From Shewanella sp. Isolate11 (GTDB taxonomy: Bacteria > Pseudomonadota > Gammaproteobacteria > Enterobacterales > Shewanellaceae), in assembly GCF_022398315.1 (NCBI RefSeq), contig NZ_JAKEVF010000001.1, forward strand, positions 1,092,587-1,156,586: 64,000 bases of DNA, written 5' to 3'. Below, in pieces: positions 17,432 through 26,816 of the stretch; within the stretch, counting starts at the first letter, position 1; each line of letters opens with the position of its first letter. The position numbers and the translations under genes are program-made. The notes below the pieces were generated by a model. It saw only the letters and a program-made list of their open reading frames with translations, searched no databases and was not told the origin of the DNA.

Positions 17432-17899
17432 ATGAATTATCAGCAATACTTTCCTCTGGATGTGGTGAATGGCCCTGGTTCGCGTGCGACTCTGTTTGTC
17501 TCGGGCTGTGAACATCAATGCCGTGGATGTTATAACCAATCTACTTGGAGTCCAGATTCAGGCCATGAATTTGATGACCAGATGGTGCAGCAGATCATCA
17601 AAGATTTAAATGACACTCGAATTAAACGTAGGGGCTTATCGTTAACCGGTGGTGATCCGTTATTTCCTCAGAATGTCGACGCGATTTTAGCCTTGGTTAA
17701 GCGGGTAAAAGCCGAGTGTCCCGATAAAGATATTTGGTTATGGACTGGCTATCAAAAAGCGGAGTTAACCGATGCGCAAAGCCAAGTTCTCGAATATATC
17801 GATGTGCTGGTAGATGGTAAGTTTGAACAATCGCAAGCCGATCCCAGCTTGCAGTTTCGTGGAAGTCGTAATCAAGTGATCCATCAGCTGCATCAATAG
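17432..17899 (+). CDS. nrdG: Anaerobic RNR-activating radical-SAM protein NrdG
   Basis: A 155-residue radical-SAM activase that generates the glycyl radical on NrdD. The Fe-S cysteines are Cys26, Cys30 and Cys33 in GCEHQCRGCYN, the same positions as in E. coli NrdG. SLTGGDPLFPQN is the SAM-binding Gly-rich motif. The start ATG follows AAAGGT. The substrate gene nrdD lies immediately upstream. Confidence 0.97.
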   Translation: MNYQQYFPLDVVNGPGSRATLFVSGCEHQCRGCYNQSTWSPDSGHEFDDQMVQQIIKDLNDTRIKRRGLSLTGGDPLFPQNVDAILALVKRVKAECPDKDIWLWTGYQKAELTDAQSQVLEYIDVLVDGKFEQSQADPSLQFRGSRNQVIHQLHQ

Positions 17900-17984
17900 T
17901 GATATAATGCCGGATTGAATTCGCCAATCTGGACAGATTTAATCTGCAAACCTTGGCAATAAAGTTATTTTTTAAGGCAAAACA

Positions 17985-18341
17985 ATGAATTTAAAGCAAG
18001 AGTTACAGCAGCTTAATGATCGTCTGGATAAATATCGTCGTAAACTCGCCGCTGCAGAAAAGCGCGGTGATCACGCGGTAATTTTACAATTTAAGCAAGA
18101 GATCAATGCCGTAACTAAGCAGATTGCTCATGTAAAAAATCAGCAAACTCGACAATTAAACAAAAAAGGTACCGATGTGAAATCTTTACCTTTTAGTCGA
18201 GAGCTGACTAAGGCTGAACAGGCCGATATGGGTAAATTAAAGAAATCGGTTCGCGGGCTGGTGGTTGTTCACCCAATGACAGCTTTAGGTCGTGAAATGG
18301 GCTTGACTAAAGTCACTGGTTACGCTCCCAAAGCATTTTAA
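17985..18341 (+). CDS. yibL: YibL family ribosome-associated protein
   Basis: A 118-residue, Lys-rich cytoplasmic protein matching E. coli YibL (120 aa), which co-purifies with ribosomes. The N-terminal half is a charged helix or coiled coil. The C-terminal half is the conserved block EQADMGKLKKSVRGLVVVHP followed by MTALGREMGL, almost identical to the E. coli protein as I remember it. A TATAAT at about 17902-17907 may be its promoter. The molecular role is not known. Confidence 0.92.
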   Translation: MNLKQELQQLNDRLDKYRRKLAAAEKRGDHAVILQFKQEINAVTKQIAHVKNQQTRQLNKKGTDVKSLPFSRELTKAEQADMGKLKKSVRGLVVVHPMTALGREMGLTKVTGYAPKAF

Positions 18342-18354
18342 GATGCCAGTTTAT

Positions 18355-18391
18355 GTCGAATGAGTGAGCAAGGTCATATCACTCATTCGAC
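18355..18391. other. Perfect 13-bp inverted repeat between yibL and ribA
   Basis: GTCGAATGAGTGA/TCACTCATTCGAC with an 11-base loop and no T-run. It could be a Rho-assisted terminator for yibL or a protein-binding operator. The remaining 190 bp to ribA show no recognisable FMN riboswitch. Confidence 0.55.
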
Positions 18392-18579
18392 TGACAGCGT
18401 ATCTTTGATGCACTTTCCAATACACAATGAAGGTGAAGCAGCAACCAACTCCCGTTGTTGGCTATTTCACTGATAGGCAAAAACACATAGAATGCTCGGT
18501 CTGAGAATAAGGTAGCTGGTTTCCCTTATCATTTCATTATCGCTACGTCTCTGACACAGCAAGCAGTAAAGGTTATTTC

Positions 18580-19203
18580 ATGTCGATTAAGTATGTCGCC
18601 ACTTCAAAACTACCCACGCCATGGGGCGTGTTTGCCATGCATGGATTTGAAGATACTGACACAGGCAAAGAACATGTTGCGTTAACGTTCGGCGAGCTGG
18701 ATGCCAATGCGCCTATGCTGGGGCGTATCCATTCGGAATGTTTAACGGGTGATGCACTGTTTAGTTTACGTTGTGACTGTGGTTTTCAGTTGCAGACGGC
18801 AATGCAAAACATTGCTGAAGCGGGACAGGGCTTTATTCTTTATTTACGTCAAGAAGGTCGTGGTATTGGTTTATTGAATAAGATCCGCGCCTATGAGCTG
18901 CAAGATCAAGGTGCCAATACGGTTGAGGCTAACGAGCAATTAGGCTTTGAAGCCGATATGCGTAAGTACGACATGATTAAGCCTATGATGGAGAAAATTG
19001 GTGTGCAGCAAGTGAAGCTGATGACCAATAATCCACGCAAGGTAAAAGCAATGAAAGAACTTGGTATTCAAGTAATTGAACGTGTTCCGCTGCAGGTGGG
19101 TAAGAATCGTTACAATGAAGCTTATCTTAAAACAAAGTCGACTGAGCTTGGTCACATGATGTCTGAGCATCACTTTGCTAAACAGGGTGATAGCGAAATT
19201 TAG
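18580..19203 (+). CDS. ribA: GTP cyclohydrolase II RibA
   Basis: A 207-residue zinc enzyme that opens the GTP imidazole ring, the first committed step of riboflavin synthesis. The zinc cysteines lie in [17 protein letters not shown], followed by the active-site motif [14 protein letters not shown] and the conserved [15 protein letters not shown] near the end. The length fits stand-alone RibA (196 aa in E. coli). It is followed by a 29-bp tandem duplication and a bidirectional terminator. Confidence 0.97.
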   Translation: MSIKYVATSKLPTPWGVFAMHGFEDTDTGKEHVALTFGELDANAPMLGRIHSECLTGDALFSLRCDCGFQLQTAMQNIAEAGQGFILYLRQEGRGIGLLNKIRAYELQDQGANTVEANEQLGFEADMRKYDMIKPMMEKIGVQQVKLMTNNPRKVKAMKELGIQVIERVPLQVGKNRYNEAYLKTKSTELGHMMSEHHFAKQGDSEI

Positions 19204-19258
19204 CTTTGAGCAGAAATTAATACATTAGCTAGCTTTGAGCATAAATTAAACATTAGCT
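19202..19258. repeat. Two-copy tandem duplication after ribA
   Basis: AGCTTTGAGCAGAAATTAAT plus ACATTAGCT at 19202-19230 is repeated with small changes at 19231-19258; a third AGCTTT starts at 19259. The first copy begins inside the ribA stop codon. Confidence 0.8.
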
Positions 19259-19282
19259 AGCTTTTAAAGCTGCTTAATAGCC

Positions 19283-19312
19283 AAAAAGCCAATCTTTAGG
19301 GATTGGCTTTTT
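19283..19312. terminator. Bidirectional terminator between ribA and the DUF2132 gene
   Basis: A perfect 12-bp stem AAAAAGCCAATC/GATTGGCTTTTT with a 6-base loop and A/T runs on both sides; it serves two convergent genes. Confidence 0.93.
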
Positions 19313-19326
19313 GTTTATATCGCCTC

Positions 19327-19650
19327 TTAATTAGGCTGATTTTTACCCCATATATCGGCATTGATGCCGCTTGGCTTGTCTTCAACTGCTTTATCTTTAA
19401 TGCCTGTTTCTGCATAAGGCTTAGGTGCTGGTAGAGGTAAGTTATTCATCTTTAAATAAAGATATTCGACTTTTTCTCTGGCCCAGGGGGTTTTGCGTAG
19501 AAATTTGAGGCTCGATTTAATACTGGGGTCGTGGTTGAAGCAGCGAATATCGATACGGGCACCTAACTCCTCCCAGCCGTAGTGATCGACTAAGTCATTG
19601 AGCAAGTCTGCGAGTTTAATTCCATGTAATGGGTTGTTAGCTTGTGTCAT
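19327..19650 (-). CDS. DUF2132 / VF530-type small protein
   Basis: About 107 residues. The body [20 protein letters not shown], then [20 protein letters not shown] and [12 protein letters not shown], is the VF530/DUF2132 domain, a small helical fold described as possibly DNA-binding. The ATG at 19650 gives the usual domain start; the frame is open further upstream to 19743, but that part overlaps a terminator hairpin and is unlikely to be translated. No partner or role can be assigned. Confidence 0.82.
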   Translation of the reverse strand: MTQANNPLHGIKLADLLNDLVDHYGWEELGARIDIRCFNHDPSIKSSLKFLRKTPWAREKVEYLYLKMNNLPLPAPKPYAETGIKDKAVEDKPSGINADIWGKNQPN

Positions 19651-19714
19651 CGATATCGTATTGTCTGTGTGAATTAGCCTAATTGTATCAGCTATATTCG
19701 ACGCCGAAAAACAA

Positions 19715-19744
19715 AATGCCTGCCAGTGTTTGCGGGCAGGCATT
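19715..19744 (-). terminator. Terminator of the adaptor-RND-DUF2892-rhodanese operon
   Basis: A 10-bp stem AATGCCTGCC/GGCAGGCATT. On the minus strand it is followed by TTTTGTTTTT. Confidence 0.88.
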
Positions 19745-19766
19745 GAATCGTTAACTGTTTACAATA

Positions 19767-20147
19767 TTACTCAGGTTTTTGTTCAGTCAGTTGTTGGTAA
19801 CCACCACCATTATGGGTGTGGCTAAAGCCAAGTTCGACCAGGCTAGATTGCGCAATGCTGCTACGACGACCGCTGCGACAATAAAGCACGACCTGTGTAT
19901 CTTTGGCTATTTTACGTTTGGTAAACTCCTCGGCAATTTGCTCATAAGGAATGTTTATCGCATTAGCGAGATGACCCTGGCTAAACTCTTCAGGTGTACG
20001 TACATCGACCACTAGCGCCCCTTGGTCGATCATCTTCCAGGCGATTTCGCCCGCTTCATCTTTAGCAAAGCTGGCAGAAGAGAAACCTAAAGCAGCAATA
20101 AACAACAATGCGATAAACGATTTAACTCGATTTAAAATTAGTGGCAT
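19767..20147 (-). CDS. Periplasmic single-domain rhodanese
   Basis: 126 residues. A signal peptide (about 1-28, LLFIAALGFSSASFA) is followed by one rhodanese domain: VVDVRTPEEFSQGHL and the active-site loop LYCRSGRRSS with the persulfide-forming Cys. The family moves sulfane sulfur between donor and acceptor. It resembles PspE. It is the last gene of a four-gene minus-strand run (adaptor, RND pump, DUF2892 protein, rhodanese), about 30 bp after the DUF2892 gene. E. coli YgaP fuses rhodanese and this kind of membrane segment, which supports a linked function. Confidence 0.9.
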   Translation of the reverse strand: MPLILNRVKSFIALLFIAALGFSSASFAKDEAGEIAWKMIDQGALVVDVRTPEEFSQGHLANAINIPYEQIAEEFTKRKIAKDTQVVLYCRSGRRSSIAQSSLVELGFSHTHNGGGYQQLTEQKPE

Positions 20148-20176
20148 GGGCGCTCCAATATAATTACAGGTTGAGA

Positions 20177-20398
20177 TTAAGCATTGGGTTTTCCGAGGGC
20201 GATTTCGGCTTCACTCTTCATGCCAAATTTTTTCATGATCATGGCTGCCGGGCAAAACCCCGTAAATGCACTTTGAAATAGATTAGCGCCAACAAAGACG
20301 GTAAGCCAGATAAAGTTGTGATTCACTAATGCAGTAAGTACTAATGATAGCAGTACCATAAAACCGGCAAAGGCGAAGATTGAACGTTCGATAGACAT
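20177..20398 (-). CDS. DUF2892 family inner-membrane protein
   Basis: 73 residues with two close hydrophobic segments (FAGFMVLLSLVLTALV and WLTVFVGANLFQSAF) followed by the family's FTGFCPAAMIMKKFG. A good AAGGAGC precedes the ATG. This domain is often found next to or fused with rhodaneses, as here, which points to sulfur metabolism. It sits 23 bp after the RND gene and is probably cotranscribed. Confidence 0.88.
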   Translation of the reverse strand: MSIERSIFAFAGFMVLLSLVLTALVNHNFIWLTVFVGANLFQSAFTGFCPAAMIMKKFGMKSEAEIALGKPNA

Positions 20399-20421
20399 GA
20401 TAAGCTCCTTAATTTTGCGTG

Positions 20422-23400
20422 TTAGTTTGTTGCTTTATTGACGGGTTTATTACGCATCACTGCGTAAAACAGCACAGGTATCACAATTAGGGTTAATAGG
20501 GTGGATACCAAGATGCCAAAAATTAAGCTAATGGCTAAGCCGTTAAATATAGGGTCCGACAAAATGAACAGTGCGCCAATCATTGCTGCTAACCCGGTTA
20601 ACATGATGGGTTTCGCCCGCACGGCACCTGAATGAATAACGGCTCGCTCTAACGGGACTCCTGATGCGGTTTCTTGATTAATAAAATCCACTAATAATAT
20701 GGAGTTACGAACAATAATCCCCGCAAGAGCAATCATACCTATCATAGAGGTGGCGGTGAACTGTGCGCCTAATAATGCGTGTCCTGGCATAACACCTATG
20801 ATAGTGAGTGGGATCGGTGCCATGATGATCAGTGGCACGATATAGGATCTAAATTGCGCCACTACTAACAGGTAAATCGCAATCATGCCCACCCCATAAG
20901 CGATACCCATATCACGGAATGTCTCATAGGTGATTTTCCACTCGCCATCCCATAACACGGCAATGTTATCTAGCCCTGCTGGTTGGTTGACGAAATGCTG
21001 CTCAAACCCCAGCCCTTCAGGATCATCTATAGCTGAGGCCATTTCAAACATCCCGTATAAGGGACTATCTAAGGGGCCTGCCATATCGGCTACTACCATG
21101 ATCATCGGGATCATATTTTTGTGGATGATCGCCGCATCGATATGGGTTTTATTAATATGAACCAACTCTGAAACGGGCACTGAGCCGCCATTTTGACTTT
21201 TTAGGCGTAGATTGAGCACCTGTTCTAAATCGACTTTAGCGCCTTCATCCAACTGTAGCTTAATAGGAATAGGAGTATTTCTATTAGGCTTGTGTAGGTA
21301 GCTAACCTCTTTACCGCCCACGGAAGTGGCAACTAATTGGACGATATTATTGTAAGGCACACCTAAAATACTGGCTTTGGAGCGATCGATATTCACCTGC
21401 CATTTCTGCTGTGCGGCAGGGAGGTAAATGTCAATGTCGACCACATCTTGGGTCTGTTTAAACAGCTGTTGCAACTGCTGCGCCGCAGTTTCTCGTAGTG
21501 CGTCATTTGGCGCATACACTTCAGCTAAAATTGGCGACCAAACCGGCGGTCCAGGGGGGACTTCGACCACTTTGACATTAGCGTTGTATTGCATAGCCAC
21601 TGGTTGTAACGACTCTCTGACTTCAACAGCGATACTGTGGCTATCGCGATGACGCTCGGATTTATCGACTAAGTTAACTTGGATATCGCCTATTTCTTGG
21701 CTTTGTCTTAGGAAGTAGTGACGCACCAAACCATTAAAGTTCATCGGTGCACTGTTACCTGCGTAAAGCTGGTAATGTTCAACTTCCTCAAGATGATCTA
21801 GTTTCTGTCCCAAAGCCTTTAATACACGCTGGGTTTGCTCCACAGGCGTCCCTTCAGGCATATCGACCATAATTTGAAATTCTGACTTATTATCGAATGG
21901 CAGCATTTTTAGCACCACCAATTGCTTTATCGGCAAGGCGATAGCTATCGCTATTAATAGGGCGATAGCGGCAGTGAGTCCTAAACGTGCTTTAGCTGCA
22001 TGGTCGCCAACTACAAAGGGTGAAATAAGCCAAGTAAACAGATTCATCATCGGATTCGAGCTGGTATCTGTCTCGTCTTTATGTGGTTTGTGACCCTCAT
22101 TTGTTAGCAGCTTAGCCGCTAGCCAAGGGGTAACGATAAAGGCAATGGCCAACGAGATTAACATCCCCATACTGGCGTTGATAGGGATCGGACTCATATA
22201 TGGGCCCATCAGGCCAGATACGAATGCCATTGGCATCAATGCTGCGATCACCGTCAGTGTCGCTAATATTGTCGGGCCGCCAACTTCGTTTACTGCAATG
22301 GGAATAAGCTCGGTAAATGAGCGTTTACCCAAAGCCATGTGTCGGTGAATATTCTCGACCACGACGATGGCATCATCGACCAAGATCCCAATTGAGAAAA
22401 TCAGTGCAAACAAAGAGATACGGTTGAGTGTAAATCCCCAAGCCCAGGAGGCGAACAGAGTTAATGCTAAAGTAATAATAATGGCGATACCCACGACGAT
22501 GGCTTCGCGCAGCCCCATGGCTAAGAAGACTAAAGTCACCACCGCAGTGGTGGCAAACACTAGCTTCAACATCAAGGTGTTGGCTTTATCACCGGCTGTT
22601 TTACCATAGTTACGAGACGTGGTGAGCTGGATATCTTTGGGGATCAGTATATTTTCGACTTTGTCGATGCGAGTTAAAATGGCGTCGGCGATATCGACGG
22701 CGTTTTCACCTGCTTGCTTACCGATAGCAATGGTGACCGCTGGATAGCTGGCTTGTTTGTCACTGTGCCAGACGTTCTGTGTCGGAATGTCACTGTTAAG
22801 AGTGATATTAGCGATATCGCTTAAATAGACAGGTGAACTGTTCCCTGATTCATCTTGATATACGGCAACAACCAGTTGCTCAACTTCTTGTTGGGAACTT
22901 AAAAATTGCCCAGTTTGAACTTTAATTTCTTGATTGTCTTGAGTCAGTGAAACAGGCTGTGACACATGGTTGTTACTGGCCAAGCTTTGGCTGATGTCGT
23001 CATAGGTTAAGCCGTAAAAGTTAAGCTTAGTGGGGTCGATACGCACATTCAGGCTAATATCGTGACGGCCTATGGTATAGATCTCACCTGTACCTGGAAT
23101 ACGTTTAAGTTCGGTTTCTAATCCTTTAGCCACGTCGGTGAGTTGCTCAGTGGAGATATTGTTAGATTTAGACCAAAGTGTCAGGCTAACAATAGGCACA
23201 TCATCGATACCACGAGGCTTGATCTGTGGTTGACCTACACCGGCCTGAGTCGCCACCTTATCCATATTGGAATACACCTGATTATACAGGGTCACAATGG
23301 CATCATTGCGCGGAATTCCCACCTCGAAAATCACGATAAGCATAGCGCCGTCGGGTTGCGAGAATGAGTATAAGGTATCTACGCCTTTAATTTGTGACAA

Positions 23401-23673
23401 CACCTGCTCCATGGGATGAGTGACGACACGCTCAACTTCACTGGGGCTGGCACCAACAAAGGGGATATAGACGTCGGCAAAGGTCACATCTATCTGTGGT
23501 TCTTCCTCTTTTGGAGTGACTATTACGGCGAATAAACCCAATAATAGCCCGAGTAAGGCTAGCAATGGTGTAATGGCACTGAGTTGGAATAGAGCTGCCA
23601 AACGGCCAGAAAATCCCAATTTAGTGTGGGCTGGATTTGGGGTGTCGCCTTGATTGATCTGCTTAGAAGTCAT
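20422..23673 (-). CDS. RND-family efflux permease (AcrB/HAE-type)
   Basis: A 1083-residue inner-membrane proton-driven exporter, the size usual for AcrB-like pumps. An N-terminal membrane helix (ALLGLLLGLFAVIV) is followed by two large periplasmic loops and two blocks of six membrane helices. TM4 carries the proton-relay acids in IGILVDDAIVVVENI. A segment PPGPPVWSPILAEVYAP marks a particular subgroup rather than the AcrB drug pumps. It is downstream of its adaptor gene (34 bp) and upstream of DUF2892 and rhodanese genes. No outer-membrane channel or regulator gene is adjacent. The substrate is unknown. Confidence 0.93.
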   Translation of the reverse strand: MTSKQINQGDTPNPAHTKLGFSGRLAALFQLSAITPLLALLGLLLGLFAVIVTPKEEEPQIDVTFADVYIPFVGASPSEVERVVTHPMEQVLSQIKGVDTLYSFSQPDGAMLIVIFEVGIPRNDAIVTLYNQVYSNMDKVATQAGVGQPQIKPRGIDDVPIVSLTLWSKSNNISTEQLTDVAKGLETELKRIPGTGEIYTIGRHDISLNVRIDPTKLNFYGLTYDDISQSLASNNHVSQPVSLTQDNQEIKVQTGQFLSSQQEVEQLVVAVYQDESGNSSPVYLSDIANITLNSDIPTQNVWHSDKQASYPAVTIAIGKQAGENAVDIADAILTRIDKVENILIPKDIQLTTSRNYGKTAGDKANTLMLKLVFATTAVVTLVFLAMGLREAIVVGIAIIITLALTLFASWAWGFTLNRISLFALIFSIGILVDDAIVVVENIHRHMALGKRSFTELIPIAVNEVGGPTILATLTVIAALMPMAFVSGLMGPYMSPIPINASMGMLISLAIAFIVTPWLAAKLLTNEGHKPHKDETDTSSNPMMNLFTWLISPFVVGDHAAKARLGLTAAIALLIAIAIALPIKQLVVLKMLPFDNKSEFQIMVDMPEGTPVEQTQRVLKALGQKLDHLEEVEHYQLYAGNSAPMNFNGLVRHYFLRQSQEIGDIQVNLVDKSERHRDSHSIAVEVRESLQPVAMQYNANVKVVEVPPGPPVWSPILAEVYAPNDALRETAAQQLQQLFKQTQDVVDIDIYLPAAQQKWQVNIDRSKASILGVPYNNIVQLVATSVGGKEVSYLHKPNRNTPIPIKLQLDEGAKVDLEQVLNLRLKSQNGGSVPVSELVHINKTHIDAAIIHKNMIPMIMVVADMAGPLDSPLYGMFEMASAIDDPEGLGFEQHFVNQPAGLDNIAVLWDGEWKITYETFRDMGIAYGVGMIAIYLLVVAQFRSYIVPLIIMAPIPLTIIGVMPGHALLGAQFTATSMIGMIALAGIIVRNSILLVDFINQETASGVPLERAVIHSGAVRAKPIMLTGLAAMIGALFILSDPIFNGLAISLIFGILVSTLLTLIVIPVLFYAVMRNKPVNKATN

Positions 23674-23707
23674 CTTATTTATGGTTCCTCAATACGGCTC
23701 AAGCCCA

Positions 23708-24751
23708 TTATTTATCTAAATTAAGTAGTACTTGATAAGCATCGGCGGCGATAACATCTCCCACTGTCAAGCCGGATAACACTTCATATTGGCCGTCAAT
23801 CATGGTGCCTAAACGGATCTGACTGAGTTGATATGAGCCGTGCTGCTGAAGATAAACGGCGCTCATCTCATTTTGAAAACTGATAGCCGATTTAGGCACA
23901 GTAATGACCGATCGTTCTCCGGTAATAAATTGAGCTTTAACCCACATTCCGGGCATTAGATTTGGCTGGTTTTTGGGGAGATCGATACGCGCCTTATAGC
24001 TGTGACTACTCGGATCGGCGAATGAAAAAATTGTGAATTTATCAGACAGTAATTGTTGACCATCATTGAGGCTAATTTTCACCTGTGATTGTGCTCGTAA
24101 CGCATCTAAATATCTTAGTGGGATATAAGTGACCGCGCGCATCTGCTCGGTAGAAAATCCACTGAGTAATGCTTGGCCTGGGGCAACGGTTTCACCTTGT
24201 TCCACATAACGCTGAGTAACGACACCTGAAAATGGCGCGCTAACGACGGTGTACTGCAGTGATTCATTTGCTTGAACAATACGTGCTTTGGCGGCACTGA
24301 CCGCTTGAGCCGTTGCTCTGGCGTTGGCAATCACTTGATCCATATCGCCTTGTGATATAGCCCCTTGAGGAAACAGCTGCGCATAACGGCTACGTTGTTT
24401 TTGCGCTTCTTCATTTTGGGCGACAGCTTTAGCATATTCGGCTTCTGCTGCGGCTAATTCGGCTCCTTGGGCTTTGCTGGTTATTTCAAGTAATGCCGCG
24501 CCCTGAGGCACTATGTCATTGACATCATAATTGATCTTGATAATACGCCCAGAGGTTTGTGCTGAAACGGTCGCAGCCTTGGTGGCTTCGAGTTGCGCAT
24601 CCAGTGTGAGACGTTCTGGTTGCGTTTCTGCAACAATAGTAATAGTCGCGATAGGCTCTGCCGATGCAGAAAACACAGCGAATGTAAGCAGAAAACCCAT
24701 TAATACTTGTTGTTGAATACCCATATTGTAACTGACCTTTTCTAACTTCAT
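23708..24751 (-). CDS. RND efflux periplasmic adaptor (membrane fusion protein)
   Basis: A 347-residue HlyD/AcrA-type adaptor. Secretion signal MGFLLTFAVFSASAEP; biotinyl-lipoyl halves around SAQTSGRIIKINYDVNDIVP and APFSGVVTQRYVEQGETV; an alpha-hairpin rich in Ala and Glu between them; and a C-terminal beta-barrel. It links the inner-membrane pump to an outer-membrane channel. Start is either 24751 or the in-frame ATG at 24724; neither has a strong ribosome binding site. First gene of the four-gene run. Confidence 0.92.
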   Translation of the reverse strand: MKLEKVSYNMGIQQQVLMGFLLTFAVFSASAEPIATITIVAETQPERLTLDAQLEATKAATVSAQTSGRIIKINYDVNDIVPQGAALLEITSKAQGAELAAAEAEYAKAVAQNEEAQKQRSRYAQLFPQGAISQGDMDQVIANARATAQAVSAAKARIVQANESLQYTVVSAPFSGVVTQRYVEQGETVAPGQALLSGFSTEQMRAVTYIPLRYLDALRAQSQVKISLNDGQQLLSDKFTIFSFADPSSHSYKARIDLPKNQPNLMPGMWVKAQFITGERSVITVPKSAISFQNEMSAVYLQQHGSYQLSQIRLGTMIDGQYEVLSGLTVGDVIAADAYQVLLNLDK

Positions 24752-24894
24752 AAGAAAATTCTAATGGAGTTTGGTGTTAATCGCAATCTTTTATTAGAAA
24801 AATACGATGGAGCTATACTCCTGTGATAGTGTTATTTTTAGCCGCTGTTATTCAATGAGATTTTGCTCTGCGATGTGAGTCTGTATATGGCTGC

Positions 24895-25281
24895 TTAAGT
24901 CTTGATATTAGGTTGCCAGAGCTCTACTTTGTTACCGTCAGGATCGATAAACCAACCAAATTTTCCAAACTCTGAGTCTTCGGTTTCTCCCATCACTTGT
25001 GCGCCACCTTGCTGCACTTGTAGCAAGGCTTGATGAAGGTCATCGACAATCAGGTTAAACATGAAATGACTGTTTGAAGGGGTGAAGTAATCAGAATCTG
25101 ACGACATAGGAGTCCAGACACTGTAGCCGCTGCGGGCGAGGGCAGTTAGATTGTCTAAATAGAAGGCTGCACCACCCCAGTCTTCAACGGGCAATTGCAG
25201 GTGTGTTTGATACCAAAGTGCCAGCTTTTTCGGATCGGGACTTTTAAAAAATATTCCTCCTAAACCAATTACTTTGGCCAT
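24895..25281 (-). CDS. VOC (glyoxalase/bleomycin-resistance-like) family protein
   Basis: A 128-residue protein of the vicinal oxygen chelate fold. The start VIGLGGIFFKSPDPKKLALW and the end GKFGWFIDPDGNKVELWQP, including the usual Glu metal ligand, are typical. A strong GGGGGAG lies before the ATG. The reaction is not predictable from sequence. It stands alone between the RND adaptor and the FadL-like gene. Confidence 0.88.
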   Translation of the reverse strand: MAKVIGLGGIFFKSPDPKKLALWYQTHLQLPVEDWGGAAFYLDNLTALARSGYSVWTPMSSDSDYFTPSNSHFMFNLIVDDLHQALLQVQQGGAQVMGETEDSEFGKFGWFIDPDGNKVELWQPNIKT

Positions 25282-25341
25282 AATCTCCCCCTAGTCATTA
25301 ACGGTCTTATTAACTGTAGAAAAGATTTTTAAGAAGCACAA

Positions 25342-25369
25342 AAAAACCGCACTAAAAGTGCGGTTTTTA
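25342..25369. terminator. Terminator between the FadL-like and VOC genes
   Basis: A perfect 12-bp stem AAAAACCGCACT/AGTGCGGTTTTT with a 3-base loop; ends the fadL-like gene on the minus strand. Confidence 0.93.
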
Positions 25370-25390
25370 AACGGTGATTAGAGCGACAAT

Positions 25391-26695
25391 TTAGAAGCTA
25401 TAGCTGTATTGTACTGAGTAGTAGATACCGCTAGATTCGGTAATTGCATTTACAGGACCGGTAATTGCGCTGTTTTCAATCATGTTCACTTCATCGCCTT
25501 TGATGTAGGCGATACCAAAATCAAGGGTGTTGTGTAGGTTAATATTGTAGCTCATACCTGCTGTGAACCAGTTACGGTCTGAGTCAGGGAATGAAATTGA
25601 GCTGATTTCATCAACAATACCTTGGTCATGCATATAGCCTGCACGTACTGTGAATTGATCGTTGATGGTGTAAGTACCACCGACACTGAATAACCATGAA
25701 TCTTTCCATTTGTACTCTTTCAATGCAACTGAACTCACTGCTGGAAGTTGAGTGCCAGCGAGTTGGCCTGTTGCAATGGTATTGGCGCCATCTTTAGCCG
25801 TGATCTGCTCAAAAACACTCCATGAAGTGTGCTGTACAGTGTAGTGAACGGCAAATTTAGGGGTCAATTGATGGAAACCGGCGAATTGGAAAATATCCGC
25901 TAATGGCACATCTAGGCTGTCAAATGAAGTTGCAATGACTTGGTTACCCAAGCCTGCAGCAGACAGGTCCTGAGTAGTAATGGTATTGATGTCGCCTTTT
26001 ACATTAACGGTTGGGCTGAAGCGATAGCTCACACCGAAACGGTTGTCTTGATCTAGCTCGAAGGTTGCACCTAGGATACCGCCAAATGCCCAGCCATCGG
26101 CATCAACATCGACTAATGGCGTGGCTCCAGCATTGCGAGTTAACAGACCTTCACCATAAATGGCATCTATGCCTAAACCAATGCTGAACATGTCGTTGAT
26201 GCGGTAAGAAATACTGGTATTGAAGTTAACAGTAGTCACTTCAGTTTCACCCAGCAGGTCAAAAGGTGCTGCTGCTTGGTTTTTTGATAAAGAGCTAGCA
26301 TCGGTACCGGTACCGAAGTTAGAAAATGCAGCAAATCCGACAGCAAATTTGTCGTTAATAGGATGAATATAATACAGGTTAGGGATAGCTTTTGAAGTAC
26401 CTGCATCGTCGATGCTGCCTAAATCTACAGCACCGCCAGCAAAGTTCACGTCTTTAACATCAACGCTGATATCGGCATAGGTTAAACCTACAGAGATAGC
26501 GTCTGTATCGAACAGCGCCATTGCCGCTGGGTTACGAGAAAGTACTGATGCGTTATCAGCAATGACGGCGTCACCAGCAAATGCACGGCCAATACCGGTT
26601 GCTGATTGGCTGTTTAATTGAAAACCTGAAGCCATAACTTGTGAACTTGCAAGTGTTACGGCAACAGCTAATAGCGTCTTGTTAAATAATTTCAT
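25391..26695 (-). CDS. fadL: FadL/OmpP1-family outer-membrane transporter
   Basis: 434 residues with a clear signal peptide (LLAVAVTLASSQVMA). The mature start SGFQLNSQSATGIGRAFAGD is the FadL family hatch signature, and NASVLSRNPAAMALF follows. The C-terminus alternates and ends in aromatic YSYSF, as needed for outer-membrane barrel assembly. FadL proteins let long-chain fatty acids or aromatic hydrocarbons cross the outer membrane. A FadR-like half site lies about 110 bp upstream. The ligand is inferred to be fatty acid. Confidence 0.9.
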   Translation of the reverse strand: MKLFNKTLLAVAVTLASSQVMASGFQLNSQSATGIGRAFAGDAVIADNASVLSRNPAAMALFDTDAISVGLTYADISVDVKDVNFAGGAVDLGSIDDAGTSKAIPNLYYIHPINDKFAVGFAAFSNFGTGTDASSLSKNQAAAPFDLLGETEVTTVNFNTSISYRINDMFSIGLGIDAIYGEGLLTRNAGATPLVDVDADGWAFGGILGATFELDQDNRFGVSYRFSPTVNVKGDINTITTQDLSAAGLGNQVIATSFDSLDVPLADIFQFAGFHQLTPKFAVHYTVQHTSWSVFEQITAKDGANTIATGQLAGTQLPAVSSVALKEYKWKDSWLFSVGGTYTINDQFTVRAGYMHDQGIVDEISSISFPDSDRNWFTAGMSYNINLHNTLDFGIAYIKGDEVNMIENSAITGPVNAITESSGIYYSVQYSYSF

Positions 26696-26799
26696 GATTC
26701 ATTCTCATTATTATTGGCCTCTGTTTATATGAATCGGCATATACCATCCACAGAGATCCATTTTTAGTCTGCTGCATAGTAGGGATGTGAAGAACGGCT

Positions 26800-26816
26800 A
26801 ACAACTCCGACCAGTG
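26800..26816 (-). promoter_or_regulatory. Possible FadR site upstream of the fadL-like gene
   Basis: CTCCGACCAGTG contains one perfect FadR half (GACCAGT); the other half is poor. The rest of the roughly 300-bp gap up to the putP terminator holds no other feature I can support. Confidence 0.3.

Noticed and set aside
18392..18579. FMN riboswitch before ribA
   Set aside because: The leader lacks the conserved FMN-element sequences; only a short local hairpin is visible.
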